Source of the DNA: Candidatus Fimenecus excrementigallinarum | GTDB taxonomy: Bacteria > Bacillota > Clostridia > Oscillospirales > Acutalibacteraceae | NCBI GenBank assembly: GCA_018714805.1 | Contig: DVMW01000043.1 | Span: 32,522 to 96,521 of the forward strand | Length of the DNA stretch: 64,000 bases | Direction: 5' to 3' | Shown here: positions 24,592 to 33,543 of the stretch, one piece after another | How the letters are laid out: every line of letters begins with the position of its first letter | Position numbering within the stretch: position 1 is the stretch's first letter | The notes under the pieces: generated by a model | Seen by the model: only the letters and a program-made list of their open reading frames with translations | Told to the model about the DNA's origin: nothing | Database searches by the model: none | Position numbers and translations under genes: made by a program

Positions 24592-27500
24592 ATGCTGCAT
24601 CTTCTGCTCGGCCGCAGCGGCAGCGGGAAGACGACGTTTGTGCGAAACACCATTGCCGAGCGGCTGCACGCCGGGGACACCGGGCTTTTGCTTCTGGTCC
24701 CGGAGCAATACTCCTATGCGTCCGAACGTGCGATGCTCTCGCTTGTGGGCCCGCGCGAGCTTGATGGGCTTTCCATCGTCAGCTTCACGCGGCTTGCCGA
24801 GACGGTGCTGCAGGAGAAAATGCCTTCGCGCCTGCCGCAGGTGGATGACGGGATGCGCGCGGTGCTGATGCGCCTGGCGATTGATGCGCTCGGCGACCAT
24901 ACGAAAATCTTTGAACGCTATGCGCGGCGGCCGCAGCTTCTGCATACGCTTGTTTCCTTCGCCAAGGAGCTGAAGCAATGCGCCGTGCCCGTCGGCGCGC
25001 TCGACGCCGCGATGAACAAGCTGTCGGTCGGCGCGCTGCGGGAAAAGGTCTCCGAGCTCTCGCTGCTTATGCAAATGTACGAGACGCTTTTGCATGAGCG
25101 CTTCTCGGACGACACGGACGCGCTCACGCTTTTGGCTTCCTGCATTTCGGCCGACGCCACATTTCAAAACAAAACCGTGTTTGTCGACGCGTTTGCCGGC
25201 TTTACCGCGCAGGAGCGGCAGGTTCTGCGCGCGCTGTTTGCCGCCTGCCGGGATGTGTATATTACGCTGACGCTGCCGGACAGGCGTGCGCAGGAGGACG
25301 CGGCCTTCGGCGTGTTCGACAATGTTGAACGGGAAATGGAAATGCTGAAAGCGGCGGCGCGCGAGGCGGGCGCGCAGGTGGCAAAGCCTGTCTGGTTCAC
25401 GGTTTCGCCGGAGTCAAAGCCGCAGGGCCTTCAGCATTTGGAACGCGGGCTGTTTTGCGCACGGAAAACGCCGATGCCGGGCGCCGTTGCCTGTATCAAG
25501 ATGTCCGCGGCCGCAAACCGCGCCCAGGAAAGCGATATGGTCGCGCGCGCCATTTGCGGCCTGCTGCGCGACGAAGGATACCGGGCCAGGGAGATTGCCG
25601 TTGTCCAGAGAAGAAAGGACACCTACGACTTTCATTTGCGCACGGCTTTTCGGAAATACGGCGTGCCGTATTTTGAGGACCGTCGCCAGCCGGTCAAGAC
25701 CCAGCCGCTTATGCAGCTGACGGACAGCCTGCTTTCCATGGGCGTGAGCGGCATTACGACCGAGGAACTGCTGCGGTATCTGAAAACCGGGCTTTGCGGG
25801 CTTTCCATAGAGGAGATTGCCGCGCTCGAAGGCTATGCCGTGCTCTGGGGCGTGGACCGCGCGCAATGGCGGACGGATTTCACCGCCAACCCGGACGGAC
25901 TCGGTGTGGAAATGCAGGCGGAGCAGGAAAAGACGCTGGCGCGGCTCAACGCGCTGCGCCGGCGGGCGGTCGAGCCCGTACTCCGTTTTCGCAAGACGTT
26001 TCGAGCCGGCGCCGGCGAGCAAAAGGCGCGCGCGCTTTTTGACGTGCTGCAGTCGCTTGCCGTCCCGGATGCGCTCAACGAACTCGCAGCCACGCTTCGC
26101 GCGGCCGGCCGGCCGGAACTTGCCGAACAGCAGGACGCCGTTTGGACGCTGCTCATGCAGATGCTCGACGCCCTGGCGGCCGCCTGCGGTGAGGCGGAAA
26201 TGGAGCCGGCGCGCTTTTATACGCTTTTTACGATACTGCTGGACCATGCGGATATCGGAACTTTGCCGCAGGGCCTCGATACGGTTACGCTCGGCACGGC
26301 GGACCGCATCCGCATGGACCCGCCGCGCGCCGTATTTTTGGTAGGGGCAAACGACGGCGTGTTCCCGGAGCCGCCGCCGACGGACGGCGTGTTCAGCAGC
26401 CGGGAGCGTCAGGCGCTTGCCGAGGCGGGGCTGGAGCTTTCGGACACGGTGGAATACAAGGCCGTGGATGAGCGCAGCTTCGTGTATGATGCGGTGACGC
26501 TGCCGAAGGAAAAGCTCTTTGTTTCCTGGTCGTCTACCGATTTCCAGGGCAATGCGCTGCGCCCGTCGGTGCTTGTCCGGGAGCTTTTGGAGCTGTTTCC
26601 CGACCTTCCGGTGTCGGACGACGCATTGCTCGACGCGTTTTCCCGCGCGCAAAGCGAGGCGTCGGCCTTTGAAGCGCTCGCAGACGCCGAAGGTCTTTCT
26701 GCGGAGCAGGCCGAAACGCTGCGCGCCTATTTCCGGGAAAAGCCCGCCTATAAAGACCGGCTTTCCGCGCTGGACCGCGCCGTCTCGCACACGGCGGCCG
26801 CTTTTTATGACCCGGAGATTTCCACGCGGCTGTTCGGCAGGGATATGCTGATTTCCGCCTCCCGCGCCGAGCGGTTTTACCAATGCCCGTTCGGGTATTT
26901 TTGCAAGTTCGGCCTTGCGTTAAAGCCCTTGAAGCAAGCGGAGCTCGACCCGGCGCAAAGCGGTACCATCATCCACTACTGTCTCGAAAAAATCCTCGGT
27001 GAGTATGATAAGCAGACGCTTTGCGGCCTGTCCGGCGACGAGCTGCGGCGCCTTGTCGGGGAAACGATGGACGCCTATACGCAAACGCGCCTCGGCGGCA
27101 AGGCGGATAAAGACGCGCGGTTTCTGCGGATGCTCAGGCAGCTTTCCGGCACGGTACAGGAGGTGCTGCTGCGCCTGGTTGCCGAATTTTCCGTATGCGC
27201 GTTTATTCCGACGGCGTTCGAGTTATCCATCAGCCCGGACGGCGACATCCAGCCCTATAAGCTGACGCTCAAAGACGGCGGCTCGCTTCGCATCATCGGC
27301 TCCGTCGACCGGGTGGATACGATGCAGAAGGACGAAAAAACCTATCTGCGCGTCATCGACTATAAATCCGGCGGTAAGAATTTCGACCTCTCCGAGGTGC
27401 TGTCCGGCCTCAATATGCAGATGCTGATTTATCTCTACGCCATATTGGAAAACGGTTCGTCCGTGTTCGGTGAAACGCTTGTGCCGGCCGGGGTGCTCTA

Positions 27501-27942
27501 TTTTCCCGCCAAAGAGGTGGGCGAAAAGCTGCCCCGCGACGCCGATGCGAAGTCGGTACTGGACGCCAAGCTTAAGGCCGCCCGCATGAACGGCGTGGTG
27601 CTTGCGGACGAGAATGCCATCCGCGGGATGGACAGGACCGGCTCCGGCAATTTTATCCCGGCCAAAGAGAACGGCTCTGATTTTAAAGGAAACCTTCTTA
27701 GTCTTGACGCGTTTTCCGCCCTGAAAAAGAAGGTGGACGAAAACCTGACGGAAATGGGCGAGCGCCTGCACCGGGGCGAGATTCCGGTGCTTCCGGATGC
27801 GCGGCCGGACCATTCGGCGTGCAAGTATTGCGATTACGCGGCGGTGTGCGGGTATGAACCGGGCGACCCCGCGCGTGAAATGCAGGACTACGGTAAATTT
27901 GACGATGTCAAAAAGCTTTTGGAAAAGGAGGGTGAGCTTTGA
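24592..27942 (+). CDS. addB: ATP-dependent helicase-nuclease subunit B
   Basis: A 1116-residue subunit of AddAB, which resects double-strand breaks to the Chi-like site and hands 3' ends to RecA. The N-terminus has Walker A GRSGSGKT (7-14), followed by inactive helicase-like domains. The C-terminal PDDEXK nuclease includes RVIDYKSGGK. The iron-sulphur cluster ligands are Cys in FYQCPFGYFC and the three in CKYCDYAAVC. The ATG at 24592 was chosen because MLHLLLGRSGSGKTT is the family N-terminus and AGGAAAGGGG lies upstream. The stop overlaps the addA start. Confidence 0.93.
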   Translation: MLHLLLGRSGSGKTTFVRNTIAERLHAGDTGLLLLVPEQYSYASERAMLSLVGPRELDGLSIVSFTRLAETVLQEKMPSRLPQVDDGMRAVLMRLAIDALGDHTKIFERYARRPQLLHTLVSFAKELKQCAVPVGALDAAMNKLSVGALREKVSELSLLMQMYETLLHERFSDDTDALTLLASCISADATFQNKTVFVDAFAGFTAQERQVLRALFAACRDVYITLTLPDRRAQEDAAFGVFDNVEREMEMLKAAAREAGAQVAKPVWFTVSPESKPQGLQHLERGLFCARKTPMPGAVACIKMSAAANRAQESDMVARAICGLLRDEGYRAREIAVVQRRKDTYDFHLRTAFRKYGVPYFEDRRQPVKTQPLMQLTDSLLSMGVSGITTEELLRYLKTGLCGLSIEEIAALEGYAVLWGVDRAQWRTDFTANPDGLGVEMQAEQEKTLARLNALRRRAVEPVLRFRKTFRAGAGEQKARALFDVLQSLAVPDALNELAATLRAAGRPELAEQQDAVWTLLMQMLDALAAACGEAEMEPARFYTLFTILLDHADIGTLPQGLDTVTLGTADRIRMDPPRAVFLVGANDGVFPEPPPTDGVFSSRERQALAEAGLELSDTVEYKAVDERSFVYDAVTLPKEKLFVSWSSTDFQGNALRPSVLVRELLELFPDLPVSDDALLDAFSRAQSEASAFEALADAEGLSAEQAETLRAYFREKPAYKDRLSALDRAVSHTAAAFYDPEISTRLFGRDMLISASRAERFYQCPFGYFCKFGLALKPLKQAELDPAQSGTIIHYCLEKILGEYDKQTLCGLSGDELRRLVGETMDAYTQTRLGGKADKDARFLRMLRQLSGTVQEVLLRLVAEFSVCAFIPTAFELSISPDGDIQPYKLTLKDGGSLRIIGSVDRVDTMQKDEKTYLRVIDYKSGGKNFDLSEVLSGLNMQMLIYLYAILENGSSVFGETLVPAGVLYFPAKEVGEKLPRDADAKSVLDAKLKAARMNGVVLADENAIRGMDRTGSGNFIPAKENGSDFKGNLLSLDAFSALKKKVDENLTEMGERLHRGEIPVLPDARPDHSACKYCDYAAVCGYEPGDPAREMQDYGKFDDVKKLLEKEGEL

Positions 27943-30900
27943 GCGGCGCGCGAAATTGGACGATGGACCAAAGCAACGCCATTTACTCCCGCGGCGGGGG
28001 ACTGCTGGTTTCCGCGGCCGCCGGCTCCGGGAAAACGGCGGTTCTTGTAGAACGCGTTATCCGCCGCGTTTGCAGCGAAGCGGACGGCTGCCCGATTGAC
28101 CGGCTGCTTGTTGTGACCTTTACCAATGCGGCGGCGGCGGAAATGCGCGAACGCATTGCGGCAGCGCTCGAAAAGGAGCTTGCCGCGCACCCGCAGGACG
28201 CCTATCTTTTGCGGCAGCAGATGCTGCTGCCCTCTGCGGACATCTGCACCATGGACAGCTTTTGCAGCGCGCTTGTCAAAACCCACTTTCACGCCGCGGA
28301 TGTTTCCCCGGACTTCCGCATCTTAAGCGACGGGGAAAGCGAGGCGCTGCAAAGGGAGATTTTAAAAGATTGCCTGCAAGAGCTTTATGCGCAGGAAACG
28401 CCGGCGCTCGACTTTCTGACCGGCGTTTTAACAAGGGGCTCCAACGACGGCGATTTGCAGGAGACGCTGCTGACGCTGTATACCAACGCGCAGGCGTACC
28501 CGTACCCGGAGCATTGGCTGCGGTCCATTCCCGGGCAATACGACCCAACGGTTCCCGTGCAGGAGACAGCCTGGGGTAAAGTCATTTTGCAGGAGGCAAA
28601 ACGACGCGCAGAGGACTGCCGGTATACGCTCGACAGCGCCGTGAAGGCGCTGGAGGCCGAACCCGAATTGGCCGACGCGTATGCGCTGCTTGTGTCGTCG
28701 GACCGGGCGTTTCTCGACGCGCTGGAGGCGCGTGTGGATGCCCGAGACTGGGACGGCGTCGTCGACACGCTTGCCGCTTTTCGGCCGCTGCCGCTCAAAG
28801 GTACGCCGAAGGGCTATAAGGACCATCCGGCAAAAGCGCTGTTTCAGCAGGCCCGCACCGAAAATAAGGAGAAGCTGCGCAAGCTGATAAGCCTGTTCCC
28901 GGCGACTGCGGCAGAGCATCGGGAGGACATGACCCGTATGCAGCCGGCCATACAGCTGCTTATCGACACGGTCCTGCGTTTTTCCGAAAAGCTTTTCGAC
29001 GCAAAAAAAGCGGAAAACGCGTATGATTTCAGCGATATCTCGCACCTTGCGCTGCAGCTTCTCGTCCGCATCGACCCGAAAACCGGCGCCTATGCGCGCA
29101 CGCCGCTTGCCGAATCGCTGCGCGCGCAGTACCGCGAGATTTTGCTGGACGAATACCAGGACACAAACGATGAGCAGGAGGCCCTGTTCACGGCGCTGTC
29201 GGATGATGAAACCAACCTGTTCTGCGTCGGGGATGTCAAGCAAAGCATTTACAGCTTCCGCCTTGCCGTGCCGGATTTGTTTTTGCGCCGCCGTGCGGCG
29301 GCCTGCGACTATGACGGCACGCATTTTCCGGCGCGGATTACGCTCAGCCACAATTTTCGTTCCCGCAAGGCGGTGTGCGAGGGGATTAACCGCCTGTTTT
29401 CACAAATCATGACCAAGGAAACCTGCGGGATAGAGTACGGCGAAACCGAGCGTTTGAATCCGGCCGCGTCCTTCCCCGGAGAAGACCCGGCCGTCGAGCT
29501 GCACATTCTCGAAAAGGATTCGTTAGACGACCCCGTATTTTTTGCCGAACCCGTCCATATTGCGGCGTACATCCGCAAGCTTGTTGACGACGGGACGCCC
29601 GTGTCCGACGGGCAGGGGGGGCAGCGCCCGGTTCGGTACGGCGACATCTGTATTTTAATGCGGTCGCTTTCCGATTACGAGTCGTATATGCGCGCTTTGG
29701 AATTGTACGGCGTTCCGGCTTATTCGCAGAAAAACGGCGGCTTTTTCCAAATGCGGGAAATTCGCACGGTCGTATCCCTGCTGGAAGCAATCAACGACCC
29801 GTTCGCCGACGTCCCCCTGTGCGCCGCGCTCTATTCCCCCATCTGGGGCTTTACGCCGGACGAGCTTGCCGAAATCAAAATGGCGGGGCAAAGCATGCCG
29901 TTTTACCGCAAGCTTACTTTGACGCACACAAAAAAGTGCGCGCGGTTTTTGCGGGATTTTGAACGGCTGCACACGCTTTCTACCGTTCTGACGCCCGTTG
30001 AGCTGCTCCGGGAAATCTATGAATCGACGGCGTTTTTCGCCATCTGCGGCGCGCTGCCGGGCGGGGAGGACCGCAAGCGCAACCTGCTGCTTCTGCTGCA
30101 GTATGCAGAGGAATACGGCGCGCACGGCAAAAACTCGCTTTCCGGCTTTTTGCGCTATCTTGAGCGCCTGCGCAGCGCGGTCGGCGCCGTTGAATCCCCG
30201 TCGGGCGTTTCGGAATTTGCAAATGTGGTCCGCATCCTTTCCATCCACAAAAGCAAGGGGCTGGAATTTCCCGTCGTGATTCTCGCAAGGTGCGGCAGCG
30301 CCTTCAACGAAAAAGAGCTGAACAAAAAAATGGTGCTGCATCCAAAGCTGCTGCTTGGCTGCAAGGTGTATGACGCCGCCGGGGCGCGGGTTTATCCTTC
30401 CGTGCCGCTGGAGGCTGTGAAGCTTGCCAAACGGGCCGATTTGCGCGCCGAAGAGCTTCGGATTCTGTATGTGGCCATGACCCGGGCAAAGGAACGCCTG
30501 GTTGTGGTCGGGCAGGTCGGCGCGCGCATGAAATCGGAAACGCAGCTGCGCGCGGCCGCGTTTGCACTTTCGGACGGGAAGGTCCGTCCCTCCTATGTGC
30601 GCGATTCCAACACGTATCTGTCCTGGATTTTGGCGGCGTGGATGCTTCATCCCGACGCCGACTGGCTGCGGGGGGCGTCGGGCTGCCCGCAGCCGGCGGA
30701 CGCGGACGCCGCCTTCCGGCTTCGGGTTGCGTATTACGACAGCCTGGATTTGCCCGAACAGGCGCCGAAAGCCGTGCAAACAGCTGCGGCAAATGCGGAA
30801 ATGCTCGCCGGGCTGACCAGGCGCTTGTCGTTTCGCTATCCGTATCTGGCGCTGCAAAACTGCCCGGCGAAGGTCAGCGCCTCCGCCTTGAACGAACAGT

Positions 30901-31469
30901 CGACGCAGCAGGCGTATTTTGCACAGGCGCGCCCGGCTTTTCTCGGAAAGGGCGGGTTGACGCCCGCCATGCGCGGCACGGCGACGCATACCTTTGTGCA
31001 GTTTTGTGATTTTTCCGCTGCCGCGGCGGATTTGGAGCCGGAAATCCAAAGACTGCAAACGGCCGGCGTTCTGTCGCAAGAGGAGGCCGAGGTGCTGGAC
31101 CGCAGCGCGCTGCGGGGCTTTTTCGACTCCGCTTTGTTCGCCCGGATGCAGCGTGCCGCGTCTTTAGAGCGTGAGCGGAAATTCACGGTCCTTCTGCCGG
31201 CCGGCGAGTTTTTAGGCGAGATGTGCCCCGCGGCGGAGGAAAGCATATTGCTGCAAGGCGTTATGGACTGTATTTTTACGGAGGGCGGCTCGCTCGTGCT
31301 TGTCGATTATAAGACGGACAGCGTGCGAAAACCGGAGGAGCTCGTCACGCGCTACCGGGAGCAGATGCGCGCCTACGCGCGCGCCGCGCAGCAGCTGTAT
31401 GCGCGCAGGGTGGATGAAATCTATTTGTATTCCTTTTCGCTCGGCGAGGCGGTTTCGGTAAATATTTAA
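27939..31469 (+). CDS. addA: ATP-dependent helicase-nuclease subunit A
   Basis: A 1176-residue UvrD-like 3'-5' helicase with a C-terminal nuclease, partner of AddB. Helicase motifs are easy to read: AAAGSGKT (26-33), the DEYQDTN Walker B, VGDVKQSIYSFR, LSHNFRSR, SIHKSKGLEFPVVI and LYVAMTRAKERL. The nuclease core LVDYKTD lies near residue 1120. The start is a TTG at 27939 that overlaps the addB stop (TTGA), with AGGAGG 7 nt upstream, so subunits are translated together. Only two genes form this operon. Confidence 0.93.
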   Translation: MSGARNWTMDQSNAIYSRGGGLLVSAAAGSGKTAVLVERVIRRVCSEADGCPIDRLLVVTFTNAAAAEMRERIAAALEKELAAHPQDAYLLRQQMLLPSADICTMDSFCSALVKTHFHAADVSPDFRILSDGESEALQREILKDCLQELYAQETPALDFLTGVLTRGSNDGDLQETLLTLYTNAQAYPYPEHWLRSIPGQYDPTVPVQETAWGKVILQEAKRRAEDCRYTLDSAVKALEAEPELADAYALLVSSDRAFLDALEARVDARDWDGVVDTLAAFRPLPLKGTPKGYKDHPAKALFQQARTENKEKLRKLISLFPATAAEHREDMTRMQPAIQLLIDTVLRFSEKLFDAKKAENAYDFSDISHLALQLLVRIDPKTGAYARTPLAESLRAQYREILLDEYQDTNDEQEALFTALSDDETNLFCVGDVKQSIYSFRLAVPDLFLRRRAAACDYDGTHFPARITLSHNFRSRKAVCEGINRLFSQIMTKETCGIEYGETERLNPAASFPGEDPAVELHILEKDSLDDPVFFAEPVHIAAYIRKLVDDGTPVSDGQGGQRPVRYGDICILMRSLSDYESYMRALELYGVPAYSQKNGGFFQMREIRTVVSLLEAINDPFADVPLCAALYSPIWGFTPDELAEIKMAGQSMPFYRKLTLTHTKKCARFLRDFERLHTLSTVLTPVELLREIYESTAFFAICGALPGGEDRKRNLLLLLQYAEEYGAHGKNSLSGFLRYLERLRSAVGAVESPSGVSEFANVVRILSIHKSKGLEFPVVILARCGSAFNEKELNKKMVLHPKLLLGCKVYDAAGARVYPSVPLEAVKLAKRADLRAEELRILYVAMTRAKERLVVVGQVGARMKSETQLRAAAFALSDGKVRPSYVRDSNTYLSWILAAWMLHPDADWLRGASGCPQPADADAAFRLRVAYYDSLDLPEQAPKAVQTAAANAEMLAGLTRRLSFRYPYLALQNCPAKVSASALNEQSTQQAYFAQARPAFLGKGGLTPAMRGTATHTFVQFCDFSAAAADLEPEIQRLQTAGVLSQEEAEVLDRSALRGFFDSALFARMQRAASLERERKFTVLLPAGEFLGEMCPAAEESILLQGVMDCIFTEGGSLVLVDYKTDSVRKPEELVTRYREQMRAYARAAQQLYARRVDEIYLYSFSLGEAVSVNI

Positions 31470-31488
31470 GCGTTTTCGAAAAAAACTC

Positions 31489-31517
31489 TTGCATTTTCCC
31501 GGCCGTTGTGGTAGAAT
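31489..31517 (+). promoter_or_regulatory. Promoter of rpmE
   Basis: TTGCAT (31489-31494), 17-nt spacer and TAGAAT (31512-31517), giving a leader of about 34 nt. Confidence 0.65.
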
Positions 31518-31557
31518 CCCTATGCTATTTGAGGAATCCCGAAAGAGGTGAATGAAC

Positions 31558-31767
31558 ATGAAACAGGGTATCCATCCCGAATACCAGACCGCTACGGTTA
31601 AATGTGCCTGCGGCAATGAATTCGAGACCCGTTCCACCAAGTCGGAGCTGCGTGTGGACATTTGCTCCAAGTGCCATCCTTTCTTCACCGGCAAGCAGAA
31701 GCTTGTAGATACCGGCGGGCGCGTTGACCGCTTCAACAGAAGGTTCAATCTGGACGCAAAGAAATAA
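31558..31767 (+). CDS. rpmE: 50S ribosomal protein L31 (zinc-binding type)
   Basis: A 69-residue ribosomal protein at the central protuberance and inter-subunit bridge. Cys16, Cys18, Cys36 and Cys39 (CAC, CSKC) form the zinc site of the C+ type of L31, so a zinc-independent paralogue might exist elsewhere. [20 protein letters not shown] is the family C-terminal signature. AAGAGGTGA lies 7 nt before the second of two close ATGs, which was chosen. It is transcribed alone between promoter and terminator. Confidence 0.96.
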   Translation: MKQGIHPEYQTATVKCACGNEFETRSTKSELRVDICSKCHPFFTGKQKLVDTGGRVDRFNRRFNLDAKK

Positions 31768-31773
31768 GACGAA

Positions 31774-31805
31774 AGCGGCGCAGAAGGCTGTGCCGCTTTT
31801 TTCTT
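31774..31805 (+). terminator. Rho-independent terminator after rpmE
   Basis: AGCGGCGCAG and CTGTGCCGCT pair (one G-U or mismatch) around an AAGG loop and are followed by six Ts. Confidence 0.85.
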
Positions 31806-31818
31806 TGGAGGGAAAGGT

Positions 31819-32439
31819 ATGCCGGACGGCTATCTCACCGTAAAGCGCTTTGCAGAGGCGGAGTTTACGGAAAAACGCTCCCGGTTTATCGGCGCAGTTA
31901 TGCCCGCCGACACGCTTCCCGAGGTGGAAGCCTTTTTGGACAGCGTGCGAAAAACACACCGCGACGCGCGCCACAATGTTTTCGCTTACAGGCTGCTTAC
32001 CGGCGCCAAGCGCTGCAGCGACGACGGCGAGCCGCAGGGGACGGGCGGTATGCCGGTGCTCAACGTCCTTGAAAAGGCGCAGGTTACAAACGCCGTTTTG
32101 GTGGTCACGCGGTATTTCGGCGGCGTACTCCTCGGCGCCGGCGGGCTTGTCCGCGCCTATTCGCATACGGCGCACCTCGCGCTTGAAAAGGCCGGCATAG
32201 CCGTCATGGAAAAGCAGGCGCTTGTGCGCGTGGAAACCGACTACGCGTTCCACGAAAAACTGGAGGCCTTTGCGGAGAACTTCGGCGCGAAAATAACGGA
32301 CACGCGTTTTACCGAACGGGTGACGGTATTTTTCGTAATGCCGCTGGCGGATTTTGCGCCGTTTTGCGCGCAGCTGTTTGATTTTTCCGCCGGGAAGGTC
32401 AAAGCGGAAAAAATCGGAGAAAAATTTGCCGAAAAATAG
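31819..32439 (+). CDS. YigZ/IMPACT-family protein
   Basis: A 206-residue protein of the UPF0029/IMPACT family. An N-terminal domain (about 1-115) has RSRFIGAVMPA, HNVFAY and the signature DDGEPQGTGG, then VTRYFGGVLLGAGGLVRAYS. The C-terminal half is a ferredoxin-like DUF1949. Eukaryotic IMPACT modulates Gcn2; the bacterial role is unknown, with ribosome or translation links suggested. GGAGGGAAAGG precedes the ATG. It lies between rpmE and dgt without clear operon ties. Confidence 0.85.
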   Translation: MPDGYLTVKRFAEAEFTEKRSRFIGAVMPADTLPEVEAFLDSVRKTHRDARHNVFAYRLLTGAKRCSDDGEPQGTGGMPVLNVLEKAQVTNAVLVVTRYFGGVLLGAGGLVRAYSHTAHLALEKAGIAVMEKQALVRVETDYAFHEKLEAFAENFGAKITDTRFTERVTVFFVMPLADFAPFCAQLFDFSAGKVKAEKIGEKFAEK

Positions 32440-32494
32440 AGGGAAAACCCTTCCCGCGCCGTATATAAGTATGAGATAAGGCAGGAGGCGGCAT

Positions 32495-33511
32495 ATGGCG
32501 CAGACGATTTGTGAACGTACTTTGGAGATGGAAAAGCTGACGCTGTCCCCGCGCGCCATGCATTGCGCAGACACCCGCGGCAGACAGCAGCCGGAGCCGG
32601 CGTGCTCGGTCCGAACGGCCTACCAGCGCGACCGGGACCGTATTCTGCATTGCAGCTCGTTTCGCCGTCTTAAGCACAAGACGCAGGTCTTTCTGTCGCC
32701 GGAGGGCGACCATTACCGCACCCGTCTGACGCACACGCTCGAGGTCGTGCAGATTGCGCGCACCATTGCCCGGGCGCTTCGCCTTAACGAGGATTTGACC
32801 GAAGCCATTGCCTTGGGGCACGACCTCGGACACACGCCGTTCGGGCACGCCGGGGAGCGCGCGCTCAACGAGGTGTTTGAGGGCGGGTTTCGCCATTATG
32901 AGCACAGCCTGCGCGTTGTGGACAAGCTTGAGAAGGACGGCAGGGGACTTAACCTGACTTATGAGGTGCGCGACGGCATTGTGCACCACACAACCGGCGA
33001 GCAGGCCTGTACGCTGGAGGGGCGAATCGTTCGCCTTGCCGACAAAATTGCCTATTTGAATCACGATATTGACGACGCCGTGCGTGCGGGCGTTATGGCG
33101 GAAAGCGACATCCCGCTCGACGTGCGCACGACGCTCGGCGAGCGTAAATCCCAGCGTATCGACACGCTGGTGCGCTCTGTTATTGCAAACAGCGAAGAAA
33201 CCATCGCCATGGCGCTCGACGTTGAGCAGGCGTTAGCCGAGCTCAACCGCTTCATGTTCAAAAACGTGTATACGAACCCGGTATGCAAGGGGGAGGAAAA
33301 AAAGGCGGAGGGGCTTATCAAGCAGCTGTTCTTTTACTTTGCGGAAAATCCGAATGAATTGCCGTCGAACTATTGGCAGATTTCGATTGAAGAGGGCGCG
33401 TCGCGGGCGGCCTGCGACTATGTCGCCAGTATGTCGGACGGCTATGTGCTGAGCGTTTACCAAAAGCTCTTTATTCCGACCGCCTGGCTGGAAAACGGCC
33501 TGGGCACCTAA
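32495..33511 (+). CDS. dgt: Deoxyguanosinetriphosphate triphosphohydrolase-like protein
   Basis: A 338-residue HD-domain enzyme that hydrolyses dNTPs (dGTP in the best-known members) to nucleoside and triphosphate, trimming the dNTP pool. Visible are FRRLKHKTQVF, RTRLTHTLEV (first metal His), GHDLGHTPFGHAGE (HD motif) and RHYEHSLRV. AGGAGG lies 7 nt before the ATG. The C-terminal end is 32 nt before dnaG, a common Firmicute neighbour order (dgt-dnaG-rpoD), so these probably form one macromolecular-synthesis operon. Confidence 0.9.
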   Translation: MAQTICERTLEMEKLTLSPRAMHCADTRGRQQPEPACSVRTAYQRDRDRILHCSSFRRLKHKTQVFLSPEGDHYRTRLTHTLEVVQIARTIARALRLNEDLTEAIALGHDLGHTPFGHAGERALNEVFEGGFRHYEHSLRVVDKLEKDGRGLNLTYEVRDGIVHHTTGEQACTLEGRIVRLADKIAYLNHDIDDAVRAGVMAESDIPLDVRTTLGERKSQRIDTLVRSVIANSEETIAMALDVEQALAELNRFMFKNVYTNPVCKGEEKKAEGLIKQLFFYFAENPNELPSNYWQISIEEGASRAACDYVASMSDGYVLSVYQKLFIPTAWLENGLGT

Positions 33512-33543
33512 TCCCGTGCGTGCGCAAAAAGGAGGTGACGCGC

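Noticed and set aside
25414..26883. Minus-strand open frame (489 codons) inside addB
   Set aside because: Antisense shadow within a confidently identified gene; no motif.
29655..31079. Minus-strand open frame (474 codons) inside addA
   Set aside because: Antisense shadow within a confidently identified gene; no motif.
32440..32494. Terminator between yigZ and dgt
   Set aside because: A small GGGAA/TTCCC hairpin is present but no T-run follows, so read-through into dgt is likely.
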